From assembly GCF_030408735.1 (NCBI RefSeq), contig NZ_CP047204.1, forward strand, positions 682,001-746,000: DNA of 64,000 bases, written 5' to 3'. Below the pieces are notes generated by a model. That model ran no database searches. It saw only the letters and a program-made list of their open reading frames with translations, and was not told the origin of the DNA. Positions 1-8,822 of the stretch are shown in pieces (the first letter of the stretch is position 1; each line of letters begins with the position of its first letter). The DNA comes from Corynebacterium faecale (GTDB taxonomy: Bacteria; Actinomycetota; Actinomycetes; Mycobacteriales; Mycobacteriaceae). The position numbers were made by a program, and so were the translations under genes.

Positions 1-666
1 GTCCGCGTCCCTAATCCACGGGCTTTCGGATGTGTCCCCACCGACGCTGACGGCAGGGTCCTGGAATTTCTGGAAAAGACGGAAGACCCACCGACGGATC
101 AGATCAATGCGGGTTGTTATGTCTTCCAGAAGGAACTCATCGAGGCGATCCCCGCTGACCGCGTTGTGTCCGTAGAGCGCGAAACCTTTCCGCAGCTGTT
201 GCAGGAGGGCAAGAAAGTTGTCGGCCACGTGGACACCTCCTATTGGCGCGACATGGGCACCCCTGATGATTTCATCCGGGGTTCCGGAGACCTGGTCCGT
301 GGCATCGCCCCTTCACCGCTGCTGGATGGGCGTACGGGTGAGGGACTGGTCGATCCTTCCGCTGGTGTCCGCGACGGCGTGATCCTACTGGGCGGCACCG
401 TTGTGGGACGGGGTACGGAAATCGGTGCGGGGTCCCGACTCGACGGCACCGTGGTCTTCGACGGGGTCACCATCGAACCGGGTGCGTTCATCGAGAATTC
501 CATCATTGCTTCCGGCGTGAAGATCGGGGCTAACGCCCATATCTCCAACTGCGTGATCGGTGAAGGCGCCCAGATCGGTGCCCGCTGTGAACTGACAGGC
601 GGAATGCGTGTCTTCCCCGGAGTGGTGATTCCCGACGGCGGGATCCGCTTCTCTTCTGATCAATAA
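1..666 (+). CDS. manC: Mannose-1-phosphate guanylyltransferase (GDP-mannose pyrophosphorylase), 5' end missing
   Basis: The reading frame is open from base 1, so the N-terminal part, including the nucleotide-binding signature, lies outside the window; 221 residues are visible. The first ~90 residues are the end of a nucleotidyltransferase domain (NAGCYVF, and YWRDMGTPDDF, the sugar-phosphate end of the fold). From about residue 110 there are left-handed beta-helix hexapeptide repeats (GTVVGRGTEIGAGS, IENSIIASGVKIGANAHISN). The family makes GDP-mannose from mannose-1-P and GTP for lipoglycan and mannan synthesis. Its neighbours manB and manA supply the substrate. A glucose-1-P thymidylyl/uridylyltransferase of the same fold is the main alternative; the position next to whiB2, manB and manA favours ManC. 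Confidence 0.85.
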   Translation, partial: VRVPNPRAFGCVPTDADGRVLEFLEKTEDPPTDQINAGCYVFQKELIEAIPADRVVSVERETFPQLLQEGKKVVGHVDTSYWRDMGTPDDFIRGSGDLVRGIAPSPLLDGRTGEGLVDPSAGVRDGVILLGGTVVGRGTEIGAGSRLDGTVVFDGVTIEPGAFIENSIIASGVKIGANAHISNCVIGEGAQIGARCELTGGMRVFPGVVIPDGGIRFSSDQ

Positions 667-1248
667 AGTCTCACGAGCTGGAGCCTGCCGGGGGAGGGGC
701 GGGCTACCAGTACGATGTCCGCCCGCGGGGTGATCCATGCGGCAAGGCAGGACACCGGGGGTGCCGGGTTCTTCGGCATCCTGGGGGTGCGCGGTTGTGT
801 AGTGGGGCAGGGGGCGGCCCTGTTATTGGGGATGCTGGTTGCTCGGTGTGGACATGGTGGGTACGTGATGGCGAGGGGGTCTGCCGTGATGTCAATTGTT
901 GCCCGGTTGAGCTGTTTCTGCTTCCGATACAATCCTGAAACCAAATTATTCCCGTGACATGTGTGCGACACGCCGATGTAGTGCCTGGATGGTTTCATCC
1001 GCCCACCTGATACCCATATCTCGTACCCCCGCCGCCCACCCCCGCGATGGGGGCTTCGTGGCTGGTGTTGCTTATGTGACTGGTGTGAAAGTGGCGGGCG
1101 CCGCTTTTGATGATTTTTTGAATAACGGTTGACGGCCTAACATTGCCACGTGTGTAATCGGAGTGTGTAACCAAACCGGGTTGAGCGTTAGAATGCGTTT
1201 GATCCGAGGCCGGAATGACCGGCTTGAAATGCGAGAGGGGGCGAGTGA
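667..1248. other. Long non-coding stretch between manC and whcD
   Basis: This 582-nt stretch holds no convincing gene. An 80-codon frame at 715-957 has no recognisable domain and no good ribosome site, so I did not call it. The 3' part (from about 1100) becomes AT-richer and contains the candidate whcD promoter. An unusually long regulatory region upstream of a WhiB-type gene is plausible, but nothing else specific is visible. Confidence 0.5.
1129..1158 (+). promoter_or_regulatory. Candidate whcD promoter
   Basis: TTGACG at 1129-1134 and TGTAAT at 1153-1158 are separated by 18 nt, matching a housekeeping sigma-A promoter. The resulting leader to the GTG at 1249 would be about 85 nt. This is prediction from sequence only. 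Confidence 0.5.
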
Positions 1249-1563
1249 GTGAAAGATTCAGCAGAACAGCCTGCATTGCATATCGCAAAGTCACAGACTC
1301 TTTCCGCATTGGAAATGACTCTGGATGAACTGTTCGGCGCTGCGGAGCAGGAATGGCAGGAACAGGCGCTGTGTGCGCAGACGGATCCGGAGGCGTTTTT
1401 TCCGGAGAAGGGTGGTTCCACCCGGGAAGCCAAGCGGATCTGCCAGGCATGCCCGGTGCAGGATGACTGCCTCGAGTTCGCCCTCGAGCATGATGAACGT
1501 TTTGGCATCTGGGGTGGCCTCTCAGAACGCGAACGCCGCCGGCTCAAGCGTGAAATCATCTAA
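1249..1563 (+). CDS. whcD: WhiB-family iron-sulfur regulator, WhiB2/WhcD type
   Basis: The 104-residue protein carries the four WhiB cysteines (C42, then C65-x2-C68-x5-C74) that hold a [4Fe-4S] cluster, followed by the G[IV]WGG turn (FGIWGGLSERE) and a basic C-terminus (ERRRLKREII). The GTG start follows a purine-rich GAGAGGGGGCGAG site. Position next to DUF3499, manB and manA matches mycobacterial whiB2 (whmD) and C. glutamicum whcD, which are linked to cell division and septation. WhiB proteins act as redox- or NO-sensitive transcription factors, usually with the principal sigma factor. It appears to be monocistronic, bounded by its own terminator. Confidence 0.93.
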   Translation: MKDSAEQPALHIAKSQTLSALEMTLDELFGAAEQEWQEQALCAQTDPEAFFPEKGGSTREAKRICQACPVQDDCLEFALEHDERFGIWGGLSERERRRLKREII

Positions 1564-1579
1564 ATAGCCAACATTCAGT

Positions 1580-1617
1580 GGGCTCCGGACCTCTTTGAGG
1601 TGTGGGGCCCGTTTTTT
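1580..1617 (+). terminator. Rho-independent terminator after whcD
   Basis: GGGCTCCGGACCTC pairs imperfectly with GAGGTGTGGGGCCC around a TTT loop, followed by a six-T run at 1612-1617. Confidence 0.8.
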
Positions 1618-1742
1618 GTGTGCCCGGGAGATGGGGTTGCCCTCTCCTTTTAAACCCCCAGCCTGTGGGAAGCGATTCAGCAGCATCATGGCCTAGGATA
1701 ATCCGGGTCTGAAAATAATCTGTATGAAAGGTGGGCTCCTCA

Positions 1743-2243
1743 GTGACCCTCTCATCAAAGGCCAAGGGCCTTGTCGCCGGAATCGTCGCCGTCTGGCTCA
1801 TCGTGATAGCCGGGCTGGTAGCAGCCACAGCCATGACGCAGGCCGGGGATAACTCCACCGCGTCCACCGCGGGAGCTCTCGAACGGAATGTCCTCGGGGT
1901 GGAGAACATGGGACTCAATGTCACAGCGTTCGCCTTCGCTGATATCTATGGTCCGGAGTATGTGGCCGCTGGCATCATCTGTGCGGGGGAGACCCCGGAC
2001 AGCATCGCTGAGGGTTACGGCATCGGCGAGAGTGAACTGGCACCCCTGGAACTTGGTGAGGAAGGTGTCCCTTCCGGAGTCAGCTACATCGCGCTGATGA
2101 ATGCGGATGGCGGCGTTGACTATGACAAGATCGACTCCTCCAAGGTGGAGCTGTGCCTCACCCCGATGACCGGTCTGTTTGACTCCCGTTCCATGCTTCC
2201 ACTGACAAAGGTGGAGCCGGGTCTCTGGGCTCTGTTTGCATAA
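1743..2243 (+). CDS. Small membrane-anchored protein of unknown function
   Basis: I do not recognise a named family. The product is 166 residues from the GTG at 1743. A GTG at 1731 is in frame, but AAAGGTGGG at 1727-1735 is well placed only for 1743. One N-terminal membrane segment (residues ~7-30, GIVAVWLIVIAGLVAATAM) is followed by an exported, acidic domain with two cysteines and no repeats. The position between whcD and the DUF3499 region is typical of conserved corynebacterial envelope proteins. The gene stands alone and ends at a strong terminator. Confidence 0.75.
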   Translation: MTLSSKAKGLVAGIVAVWLIVIAGLVAATAMTQAGDNSTASTAGALERNVLGVENMGLNVTAFAFADIYGPEYVAAGIICAGETPDSIAEGYGIGESELAPLELGEEGVPSGVSYIALMNADGGVDYDKIDSSKVELCLTPMTGLFDSRSMLPLTKVEPGLWALFA

Positions 2244-2265
2244 CACCTTTCAGCAGTGAAGATTT

Positions 2266-2312
2266 CCCGCCAAGGGGCCACACGCATCGTGTGGAACCCG
2301 AGGCGGGTTTTT
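2266..2312 (+). terminator. Rho-independent terminator
   Basis: An outer stem CCCGCC/GGCGGG encloses a second hairpin CCACAC/GTGTGG, followed by a five-T tract. It ends the membrane-protein gene at 1743-2243. Confidence 0.8.
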
Positions 2313-2346
2313 CGTCGACAAGCAGTTGTTACCCGGGGTCGCGCTG

Positions 2347-2402
2347 TCTGTCTAACGGTTGCTGGCTAACGGTTGCTGTCTAGCTGGTGCTGTCTAGCTG
2401 TT
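2347..2402. repeat. Four imperfect 14-bp tandem repeats
   Basis: Units at 2347-2360, 2361-2374, 2375-2388 and 2389-2402 follow the pattern GCTGtCTAaCgGtT. The last unit runs over the stop codon (CTA on the plus strand at 2394-2396) of the leftward gene, so the array sits exactly at its 3' end. Confidence 0.7.
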
Positions 2403-2849
2403 GAAACCGGGATCGATATCCTGCGGTTCCACGTTGAGGTAGTTCGCCACGAGCGAGATCAGAACGTGGGTGAGAAGTTCGTGGCGTTCAGCGCTGCTGG
2501 TCACCCGCTGCTCGATGGGCATGCGGAAGATGACGATGCGGGCGCGAGTCGGATTCCCCTGCGGGTCGACGGCCGGTGGGATCACCCGCCCCAGTGGGAC
2601 GGGGCCGTCCGCGGTGATTTCATCGGGCAGGATCGTCATGTCAGCACTCAGACGCATGCGCGGCACGGTATCCACCGCGATATCCAGATTGGTCAGCTCT
2701 TTACGATAGGCCGCATAGAGCGGCCCGTATGCCTCCAGGACGGCGCGGTCAAAAGCTTTACGACGAGAAGCATGTCGCGGCACCTCTGTCGGCATAAGCG
2801 GTCCCCGGAGCCCACGGCCACGCCTGTCGCGGAAAGTTCTCGAATGCAT
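2394..2849 (-). CDS. Zincin-fold (PF06262-like) metallopeptidase family protein with degenerate active site
   Basis: The 151-residue product resembles the small actinobacterial 'metallopeptidase family protein' (mycobacterial Rv3259 type): the LRGPLMP, LDIAV..VPRM and PLGRVIPPAVDPQGNPTRARIVIFR segments are typical. The expected HExxH helix reads RHELLTHVLISLVANYL, so the spacing of zinc ligands is not canonical. The frame is open to 2936, but I start at the ATG at 2849 because the upstream part would overlap the divergent DUF3499 gene and has no counterpart in the family. It is transcribed divergently from DUF3499. The biological role is unknown. Confidence 0.75.
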   Translation of the reverse strand: MHSRTFRDRRGRGLRGPLMPTEVPRHASRRKAFDRAVLEAYGPLYAAYRKELTNLDIAVDTVPRMRLSADMTILPDEITADGPVPLGRVIPPAVDPQGNPTRARIVIFRMPIEQRVTSSAERHELLTHVLISLVANYLNVEPQDIDPGFNS

Positions 2850-2924
2850 AAGCCCAGATTCTAAACCCTGTGAGCTGCTGAAAAACGATGGCACGCCGGA
2901 ACAACCAGTGGGGAAGAGCGGGTC

Positions 2925-3362
2925 GTGACTATCCAAACCTCAACCCAGGGTCTAAACTTTGACATCGTGAGTCAGTTCCGTCGTTGTTCCCGCCCCGGTT
3001 GTGGCAAGCCTGCCGTCGCCACCCTCACCTACGCGTACTCAGAGTCCACTGCTGTCGTAGGTCCGCTCGCCCCCGCTGCGGAACCGCACAGCTGGGATCT
3101 CTGTGAGCACCATGCCGAGCGCATCACCGCGCCCCTCGGTTGGGAGATGCTGCGCGTCAATGACATCTTCCCGGAAGATGATGAGGATCTCACCGCACTG
3201 GCTGAAGCCGTCCGTGAAGCCGGGCGCAACGCCAGCGGCCTGGTCGCCTCCGAGGAGGAGGTAGGTGGCAACCATCCGGTCAACCGTTCAGCGAAGCGTG
3301 CCGAATACCGTGCACACCGCCGCGGACATCTCTATGTGGTCCCGGAGCCTGAGGACCAATAA
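2925..3362 (+). CDS. DUF3499 family protein
   Basis: This matches the conserved actinobacterial family found beside whiB2 and manB (Rv3258c type). A CxxxxC pair (CSRPGCGKPAVATLTYAY) and a later CEHH, after PHSWDLC, suggest a metal-binding ribbon. The C-terminal half is acidic and then basic, ending VVPEPEDQ. Start choice is open: GTG at 2925 has the purine stretch GGGAAGAGCGGG upstream, whereas GTG at 2967 would begin MSQFRRCSRPGC, which aligns better with homologues. Function is unknown. The gene lies alone between two non-coding stretches. Confidence 0.85.
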   Translation: MTIQTSTQGLNFDIVSQFRRCSRPGCGKPAVATLTYAYSESTAVVGPLAPAAEPHSWDLCEHHAERITAPLGWEMLRVNDIFPEDDEDLTALAEAVREAGRNASGLVASEEEVGGNHPVNRSAKRAEYRAHRRGHLYVVPEPEDQ

Positions 3363-3664
3363 TCCTCAGCTCCGCTGAGGTGGTGCCGGTGTTGACCGAT
3401 GGACACGCCTGAAACGCCGCTCAATATTTCAGGTCCATTCGTGGATCCCTGATGAGGGCTATTAATACTGTCATCTAATACTGTCGTCGTCTCATGATCA
3501 GAAGGCGAGGGTATGTGTCGGCGCTTCTGCTGTCACGGCTAGCACTGCTGAGACCGGATGGGATCAGATGGGGACCTGGGTCCTATCTCAATCGATGTCT
3601 CTCTACAGACGGCACGTGGAGTAAGATTGCCGGGAATCAATTGCTCTCTACCTGGTGAGGATCT
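3363..3664. other. Non-coding leader region of manB
   Basis: No gene is seen. A short hairpin without a T tract (CCTCAGC..GCTGAGG, 3364-3380) may end DUF3499. TAATACTGTC occurs twice, 13 nt apart (3463-3472 and 3476-3485), in an AT-rich patch that could be part of the manB control region. Confidence 0.5.
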
Positions 3665-5041
3665 ATGCGTACCCGTGAATCTGTAACAGCCGTGATCAAG
3701 GCATATGATGTCCGTGGCATCGTCGGTGTTGAGCTGGATGCTGACTTCATCCGCGAGACGGGCGCCGCGTTCGCCCGCCTGATGCGCAGCGAGGGCGAGG
3801 ACACCGTCGCCATCGGACACGATATGCGTGACAGTTCCCCGGGGCTCGCCCAGGCTTTCGCCGAGGGCGCTATCGCCCAGGGGCTCAATGTCGTCCACAT
3901 CGGGCTTGCCTCCACCGATGGGCTGTACTTCGCCTCCGGCACACTGAACTGCGCCGGCGCGATGTTCACCGCCTCCCACAACCCGGCGGAATACAACGGC
4001 ATCAAACTCTGCCGCAAGGGAGCACGCCCCGTCGGACAGGAAACCGGACTGGCCACCATCATTGATGATCTGGTCAACGGCGTGCCTGACTATGACGGCG
4101 AGAAGGGATCACTCAGCGAGAAGGATCTGCTCGGCGCCTATGCCGCGTACCTCAATGAGCTGGTGGACCTGTCCGACATCCGTCCCCTGAAGGTGGCTGT
4201 GGACGCGGCCAACGGCATGGGTGGGTTCACCGTGCCCGAGGTATTCAAGGGTCTGCCCCTCGAGATCGAACCGCTCTACTTCGAACTGGATGGCTCCTTC
4301 CCCAACCACGAGGCCAACCCACTGGAACCCGCGAACCTTGTTGATCTGCAGAAGTTTGTCGTTGAGACCGGCGCGGATATCGGACTTGCCTTCGACGGGG
4401 ACGCTGACCGCTGTTTCGTGGTGGATGAAAACGGCGATCCGGTCAGCCCATCGGCTGTCTGCGCGATTGTGGCGGAACGCTACCTCGAGCAGAAGCCCGG
4501 TTCCACGGTCATCCACAACCTCATCACCTCCAAGTCCGTGCCAGAGGTCATCGCTGAAAACGGTGGCACCGCGGTGCGTACCAGGGTCGGTCACTCCTTC
4601 ATCAAAAATGAGATGGCCAATCACGGTGCTGTCTTCGGTGGCGAGCACTCTGCGCACTATTACTTCACGGAGTTCTTCAACGCCGATTCCGGTATTCTCG
4701 CCGCGATGCATGTCCTGGCGGCACTGGGAGGTCAGGACCAGCCGCTGAGTGAGATGATGGCGCAGTACAATCGGTATGCAGCTTCCGGTGAGCTCAACTC
4801 ACGCCTGGCCAATGCCGAGGCTCAGGCGGAGCGGACCCAGGCTGTGCTGGATGCCTTCGCCGACCGCACCGAGAGCATCGATCGCTTGGATGGGGTGACT
4901 GTGGAGTTGACGGGCACGCCTGCGTGGTTCAATGTCCGGGCTTCCAACACCGAGCCATTGCTGCGTCTCAATGTGGAGGCTCCCAGCCAGGAGGAAGTGG
5001 ACGCCCTCGTGGAGGAGATCCTGGGCATCATCCGCGCATAG
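3665..5041 (+). CDS. manB: Phosphomannomutase / phosphoglucomutase
   Basis: The 458-residue alpha-D-phosphohexomutase interconverts mannose-6-P and mannose-1-P, and often glucose phosphates too, in the cytoplasm. The catalytic phosphoserine is S104 in TASHNPAEYNG. The magnesium loop is DGDADR at 244-249. The sugar-binding GEHSAHYYF lies near 325, and the phosphate-binding loop RASNTEPLLRLN near the C-terminus. Length is normal for the family. The ATG follows GGTGAGGATCT. With manC upstream and manA downstream it completes the route from fructose-6-P to GDP-mannose. Confidence 0.95.
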   Translation: MRTRESVTAVIKAYDVRGIVGVELDADFIRETGAAFARLMRSEGEDTVAIGHDMRDSSPGLAQAFAEGAIAQGLNVVHIGLASTDGLYFASGTLNCAGAMFTASHNPAEYNGIKLCRKGARPVGQETGLATIIDDLVNGVPDYDGEKGSLSEKDLLGAYAAYLNELVDLSDIRPLKVAVDAANGMGGFTVPEVFKGLPLEIEPLYFELDGSFPNHEANPLEPANLVDLQKFVVETGADIGLAFDGDADRCFVVDENGDPVSPSAVCAIVAERYLEQKPGSTVIHNLITSKSVPEVIAENGGTAVRTRVGHSFIKNEMANHGAVFGGEHSAHYYFTEFFNADSGILAAMHVLAALGGQDQPLSEMMAQYNRYAASGELNSRLANAEAQAERTQAVLDAFADRTESIDRLDGVTVELTGTPAWFNVRASNTEPLLRLNVEAPSQEEVDALVEEILGIIRA

Positions 5042-5234
5042 CGGTTTCCTGCCTTGTTCCGCAGGCCGATCTGTAGACCGGTTCGCAGGCCGGGGGCTAG
5101 ACAAGGGGCTAGGCAAGGGCTGCAGAAAGCTTGAGGATTTCTGCTAGAACCCTGCTGAACCTGCTGAGTATCCACCACCGGAGAGATCAAAGTCCTTATC
5201 CTTGAGGTAACGATGAAAGGGTGATTGATTCCCA

Positions 5235-6224
5235 GTGGTGGATTCTTTCTATGACGGTTCTTCCTATAACCAGGAAACAGTCAGATTTTATGATGTGGCC
5301 TATGAGGGGGCACAGGTTCGGGTGATCGGCAGTTTCGTCGAATCCGGAGCACTCGCCCCGCTGGAGGGGCTCCGGCCCCGCAGCGTGGTGGTACTGATCA
5401 GTGGCCAGATCAATCAGAGCTGTGCCCGCATGGTCGAGGCGCTGCATGCCCCGCTCCGGCAGCCCTTCGTTATCACTGCGGCTCTCCCCAGTTATGTGGG
5501 CGCTTTGGATGTGGTCATCGTGGTGACCGATGACGGAGGGGATGAAGAGTCCCTCAAGGCGTTGATCACCGCCACCCAACGTGGTGCGACCACGGTTCTG
5601 GTCGGCCCGGTCGATGGGCCCCTGGTGGAGGAAGCCCCTTCAGATGTGATCATGGTGCCCACGCTGCCCACCGCGACAGCAGCGTCTCCCTCCCGGACTA
5701 TTGCTTCGCTCACGGCGATCCTTGATCTGTTGGAGGAAGATCCCAGGATCGTGGCCGACCGCATGGCGCATGTAGCGGATTCGGTGGATGAGGAAATTGA
5801 ATCGTTGTCACCGGAACGTGATGAACTAGTCAATCCGGGTAGGAAGTTGCGCATGGTCGCAGATGGATTCCGCATTGTTCACACCGGCCGAACCGAGTGG
5901 GGGAATGCAATCGCCAACGTCGTAGCCGGTTTATGGAACAAACGTGGTCTGGTTTGTGGTGCCCTCGACGGAGAGGAACTTTTTATGGCATTGCCTGATC
6001 TGCGTGGTCCGCAACCGGACATCTTCCACGACCCGTTCCTGGATGAGGATGCCCGGATGGTACCGTTTAGGGCTGTTGTCTGGGCGGAGGAAGAGCCTGG
6101 AATCCCCGATGCCGTGGCGCAGTTCTGCGATTTCAACGGCAGGGGGCCACTTGCCTCGACCTTGCGTCTGATTGTCCGTGGTCAGTCAGCGACTGTCTAT
6201 GCCGTAGAAGAAAGGGATGTGTAA
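5235..6224 (+). CDS. TobH-like / SIS-related protein between manB and manA
   Basis: The 329-residue protein occupies the place of Rv3256c (often annotated TobH or phosphosugar-isomerase-like) between manB and manA. The N-terminal half alternates beta strands and helices, with VVVVTDDGGDEESLKALITATQRGA resembling a sugar-isomerase (SIS) fold. The central part holds an acidic helix. The stop codon directly abuts the manA ATG, so the two are almost certainly co-translated. GTG 5235 or GTG 5238 may be used, with AAAGGGTG about 13 nt upstream. The link to mannose metabolism is inferred from position only. Confidence 0.8.
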   Translation: MVDSFYDGSSYNQETVRFYDVAYEGAQVRVIGSFVESGALAPLEGLRPRSVVVLISGQINQSCARMVEALHAPLRQPFVITAALPSYVGALDVVIVVTDDGGDEESLKALITATQRGATTVLVGPVDGPLVEEAPSDVIMVPTLPTATAASPSRTIASLTAILDLLEEDPRIVADRMAHVADSVDEEIESLSPERDELVNPGRKLRMVADGFRIVHTGRTEWGNAIANVVAGLWNKRGLVCGALDGEELFMALPDLRGPQPDIFHDPFLDEDARMVPFRAVVWAEEEPGIPDAVAQFCDFNGRGPLASTLRLIVRGQSATVYAVEERDV

Positions 6225-7409
6225 ATGGAGCTGTTGGAGGGCACACTGCGCGCCTACCCGTGGGGCTCACGCACCCTGATCCCCGAGTTGCGCGGACATG
6301 AGTCCCCATCGGGCAGGCCTGAAGCGGAGCTCTGGTTCGGTGCGCATCCGGGTGCCCCATCGACGATCAACGGCACCGCACTGGATCAACTCATCGAACA
6401 GAACCCACAGCAGATGTTGGGTGAGCGCGTCGCGCGGGAGTTCGACGGACAGCTGCCTTTCCTGATGAAGATCCTCGCTGCGGGCGCGCCGCTGTCACTC
6501 CAGGCACATCCCTCGCTCGAGCAGGCGAAGGACGGCTACTCCCGCGAGAATAACGCCAGCATCGCCTTCAATGCGCCCAACCGTAACTACCGGGATGCCA
6601 ATCACAAACCTGAGCTCATCGTCGCACTCACGGATTTTATCGCCATGGCTGGCTTCCGCCCGCTAAAGCGCACCCTCGAACTTTTTGATGCCATCGACTG
6701 CCATGAGCTGGACCATTATCTCAGCATGCTGTCGGTGGACACCGAGGAGGAGAGTCTCCGGGCCCTGTTCACCACCTGGATCACCATTCCGGTGGGCAAG
6801 CGCCATGAGCTTCTCGACGCCCTGCTCGCCTCCGCTCACCGTTATATCGACGGCGGCGGCGCGGACGCGGAGTTCCGCTTTATTCTCTCCCATATCATTG
6901 AGCTCCACGACCGTTATCCCGGCGATGTGGGTGTGCTGGGTGCTCTGCTGTTGAATTTCTATGAGCTCAAGCCTGGCGACGGCATCTTCCTGGATGCAGG
7001 CAATCTCCATGCCTATATCTCAGGCCTTGGTGTGGAGATCATGGCCAACTCTGACAATGTTCTCCGTGGCGGGTTGACCTCCAAGCATGTGGATGTCCCG
7101 GAGTTGGTGCGGGTGCTCAACTTCAAATCGTTGAGCAACGCGGTCGTGGATTCTGTCACCGACGGCAATATCCACCACTATCCTGTCCCGGTCAGCGAAT
7201 TCACCATGGACCGGGTGCGGGTTGATGGCACCCACACCGCTGAACACGATGGCCCCATGATCATCCTGTGCACCGACGGCGCCGTCACCCTCACACATGG
7301 AGATCAGTCCATCGACCTCAGCGCGGGTCATGCGGCCTGGATCCCCGCTGAGGATGGGGTGATCGGACTGACCTCCGACAGTGCAGAGGTGTTTATCGCC
7401 ACTGTCTGA
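6225..7409 (+). CDS. manA: Mannose-6-phosphate isomerase, class I
   Basis: The 394-residue cupin-fold, zinc-dependent isomerase converts fructose-6-P to mannose-6-P. Diagnostic elements are YPWGS near the N-terminus, the zinc-ligand segment SLQAHPS, then HKPELIVALTDFIAMAGFRP, and GDGIFLDAGNLHAYISGLGVEIMANSDNVLRGG. ATG directly follows the TAA of the TobH-like gene. A bidirectional terminator closes the operon. Mannose from this step feeds manB and manC in the same cluster. Confidence 0.96.
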   Translation: MELLEGTLRAYPWGSRTLIPELRGHESPSGRPEAELWFGAHPGAPSTINGTALDQLIEQNPQQMLGERVAREFDGQLPFLMKILAAGAPLSLQAHPSLEQAKDGYSRENNASIAFNAPNRNYRDANHKPELIVALTDFIAMAGFRPLKRTLELFDAIDCHELDHYLSMLSVDTEEESLRALFTTWITIPVGKRHELLDALLASAHRYIDGGGADAEFRFILSHIIELHDRYPGDVGVLGALLLNFYELKPGDGIFLDAGNLHAYISGLGVEIMANSDNVLRGGLTSKHVDVPELVRVLNFKSLSNAVVDSVTDGNIHHYPVPVSEFTMDRVRVDGTHTAEHDGPMIILCTDGAVTLTHGDQSIDLSAGHAAWIPAEDGVIGLTSDSAEVFIATV

Positions 7410-7423
7410 GCTGACAGGCACTG

Positions 7424-7472
7424 AAAAAAGCTGGGCTCCTGCGGTTTTAAACTGCATGGGGCCCAGCTTTTT
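7424..7472. terminator. Bidirectional terminator between manA and the convergent gene
   Basis: AAAAAGCTGGGC pairs with GCCCAGCTTTTT, giving an A tract on one side and a T tract on the other, so it can serve both convergent genes. Confidence 0.85.
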
Positions 7473-7490
7473 GGTGGGATCGCCACCGGT

Positions 7491-8261
7491 TTAAGGCACC
7501 GGTGTCAGATCGGCCGGTGTCTCAGGATTCAGCGGGGCGGTGGGCTCATCGACGAAGTCTGTCGGAGTGGGTTCCGATGGTGTGGTGGACTGATGTGTGT
7601 CCTCTGTCGGGGAACCGGATGTCGTCTGCTCGGGCTCGGTGGGTTCGGGAGTCGGCTCGACGGGGACCAGTGGAATGGTGCTGTCCTCCACATCCTCTGT
7701 CGTCGAGGTGTCCTCGCTGGTATCCGTGGTTTGAGGTGGCGTCACCTGTGGGTCGGTGGGCAGATCAGGAAGTGGAGGTTCCGGGGTCTGGGTGGTGGAG
7801 TCGCCTGATGTTTCGGAGCTGGTGGGGGTCGCCGATGTCGTGGGATCACCGGGCTCCTCGGATGGGGTTTGTGCGGGAGCTGCGGCGGTGGTTCCCGGAA
7901 CTGTCTGTCCGACGGGGCCGACTGGTTGTGGTGAGGTCGTACGCGCTGACGGTCCGCTCGGTCCGCCCGGGTTCACCTGTGCCGGAGGGGGTACGTAGGC
8001 ATTGGGTGGAAGATAGGGGTCGGCGGTGTCCACAGCTGCAAGTGGCTTCTGGGTCCGCTCGGGGGCGGGGAGCAGATCAGTGCCCCCACCTGGGTTTTCA
8101 TAGAGTGCAGGGGCTGGGGTGGTCGACGGGGTGCTGTGCATGGCAATATCAAGGGTGGGTCGGTCCGGGCTGGATGCCTGCCAGACAATGAGCCCCAGAG
8201 CTAAAGCGCCGATGCATCCAACGACGATGAAGGTGAGAGCTCTGTGCTTCTCAGATTTCAT
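7491..8261 (-). CDS. Membrane-anchored or secreted Pro/Thr-rich protein
   Basis: No enzyme domain is recognisable. After a basic N-terminus (MKSEKHR) there is one hydrophobic segment (residues ~8-27, LTFIVVGCIGALALGLIVW), which is either an uncleaved signal or an anchor. About 190 residues then follow that are dominated by P, T, S, E and D, with acidic TSEDTSTTEDVEDS-like tracts. Such composition suggests an extended, possibly glycosylated, wall-spanning stalk. It is convergent with manA and divergent from the DUF4259 gene. Confidence 0.75.
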   Translation of the reverse strand: MKSEKHRALTFIVVGCIGALALGLIVWQASSPDRPTLDIAMHSTPSTTPAPALYENPGGGTDLLPAPERTQKPLAAVDTADPYLPPNAYVPPPAQVNPGGPSGPSARTTSPQPVGPVGQTVPGTTAAAPAQTPSEEPGDPTTSATPTSSETSGDSTTQTPEPPLPDLPTDPQVTPPQTTDTSEDTSTTEDVEDSTIPLVPVEPTPEPTEPEQTTSGSPTEDTHQSTTPSEPTPTDFVDEPTAPLNPETPADLTPVP

Positions 8262-8468
8262 CCGCTGGTCCTCCGGTACGTCGTGGTCGAAATAAAGATT
8301 AAAGGTAACAAGTTAATAACGACAATATCACGTTCTCGCCTTAGTGCGTAGGTAGAAGGTGATAGAAATGTCGGAAAACTCTGAGGATCTTGCTTTCAAC
8401 TGCGGAAATAAACAAGCTCGTGAGAAATAAACAATATTTGCGAAACATGATTGGAAAGGTTGGGAGAC

Positions 8469-8822
8469 ATGGGTGCATGGGATGATGCCATCCTCACTGA
8501 GGAGATCAACATCGATTACCTCGATGAGATTTCTGAACTTGAGGATGCCGAAATTCTCGAGGCCCTCGAAGATGCCTGTCTGCTGGTGATCAACCAGGAC
8601 AAGGCCACCGAGGATGAACACCTCAACGGACAGGCAGCCGCCACCATCGCCGCCATCCTGTCCGGGGCGCCGTACTCCGCGGGTGAGGTGGTGGAGAATT
8701 ACCCCTTCATCCGAGCCCTCATCGGAGAGGGATCTGAATCCCTCCGGGCGGCGGCAACCCGGGTACTGGAGGAATCTGATGTGGATTATGACCTCGAGGC
8801 CTACCTGGAAGCCTTGAGCTGA
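8469..8822 (+). CDS. DUF4259 family protein
   Basis: The small acidic protein (117 residues) begins MGAWDDAILTEE, the usual DUF4259 opening, and is largely helical. An in-frame upstream start at 8451 exists, but TTGGGAGAC just before the ATG at 8469 decides for the shorter form. The function of the family is unknown. It stands alone between a divergent gene and sahH. Confidence 0.85.
   Translation: MGAWDDAILTEEINIDYLDEISELEDAEILEALEDACLLVINQDKATEDEHLNGQAAATIAAILSGAPYSAGEVVENYPFIRALIGEGSESLRAAATRVLEESDVDYDLEAYLEALS

Noticed and set aside
715..957. 80-codon frame between manC and whcD
   Set aside because: No ribosome site, no family resemblance and a composition typical of GC-rich non-coding DNA.
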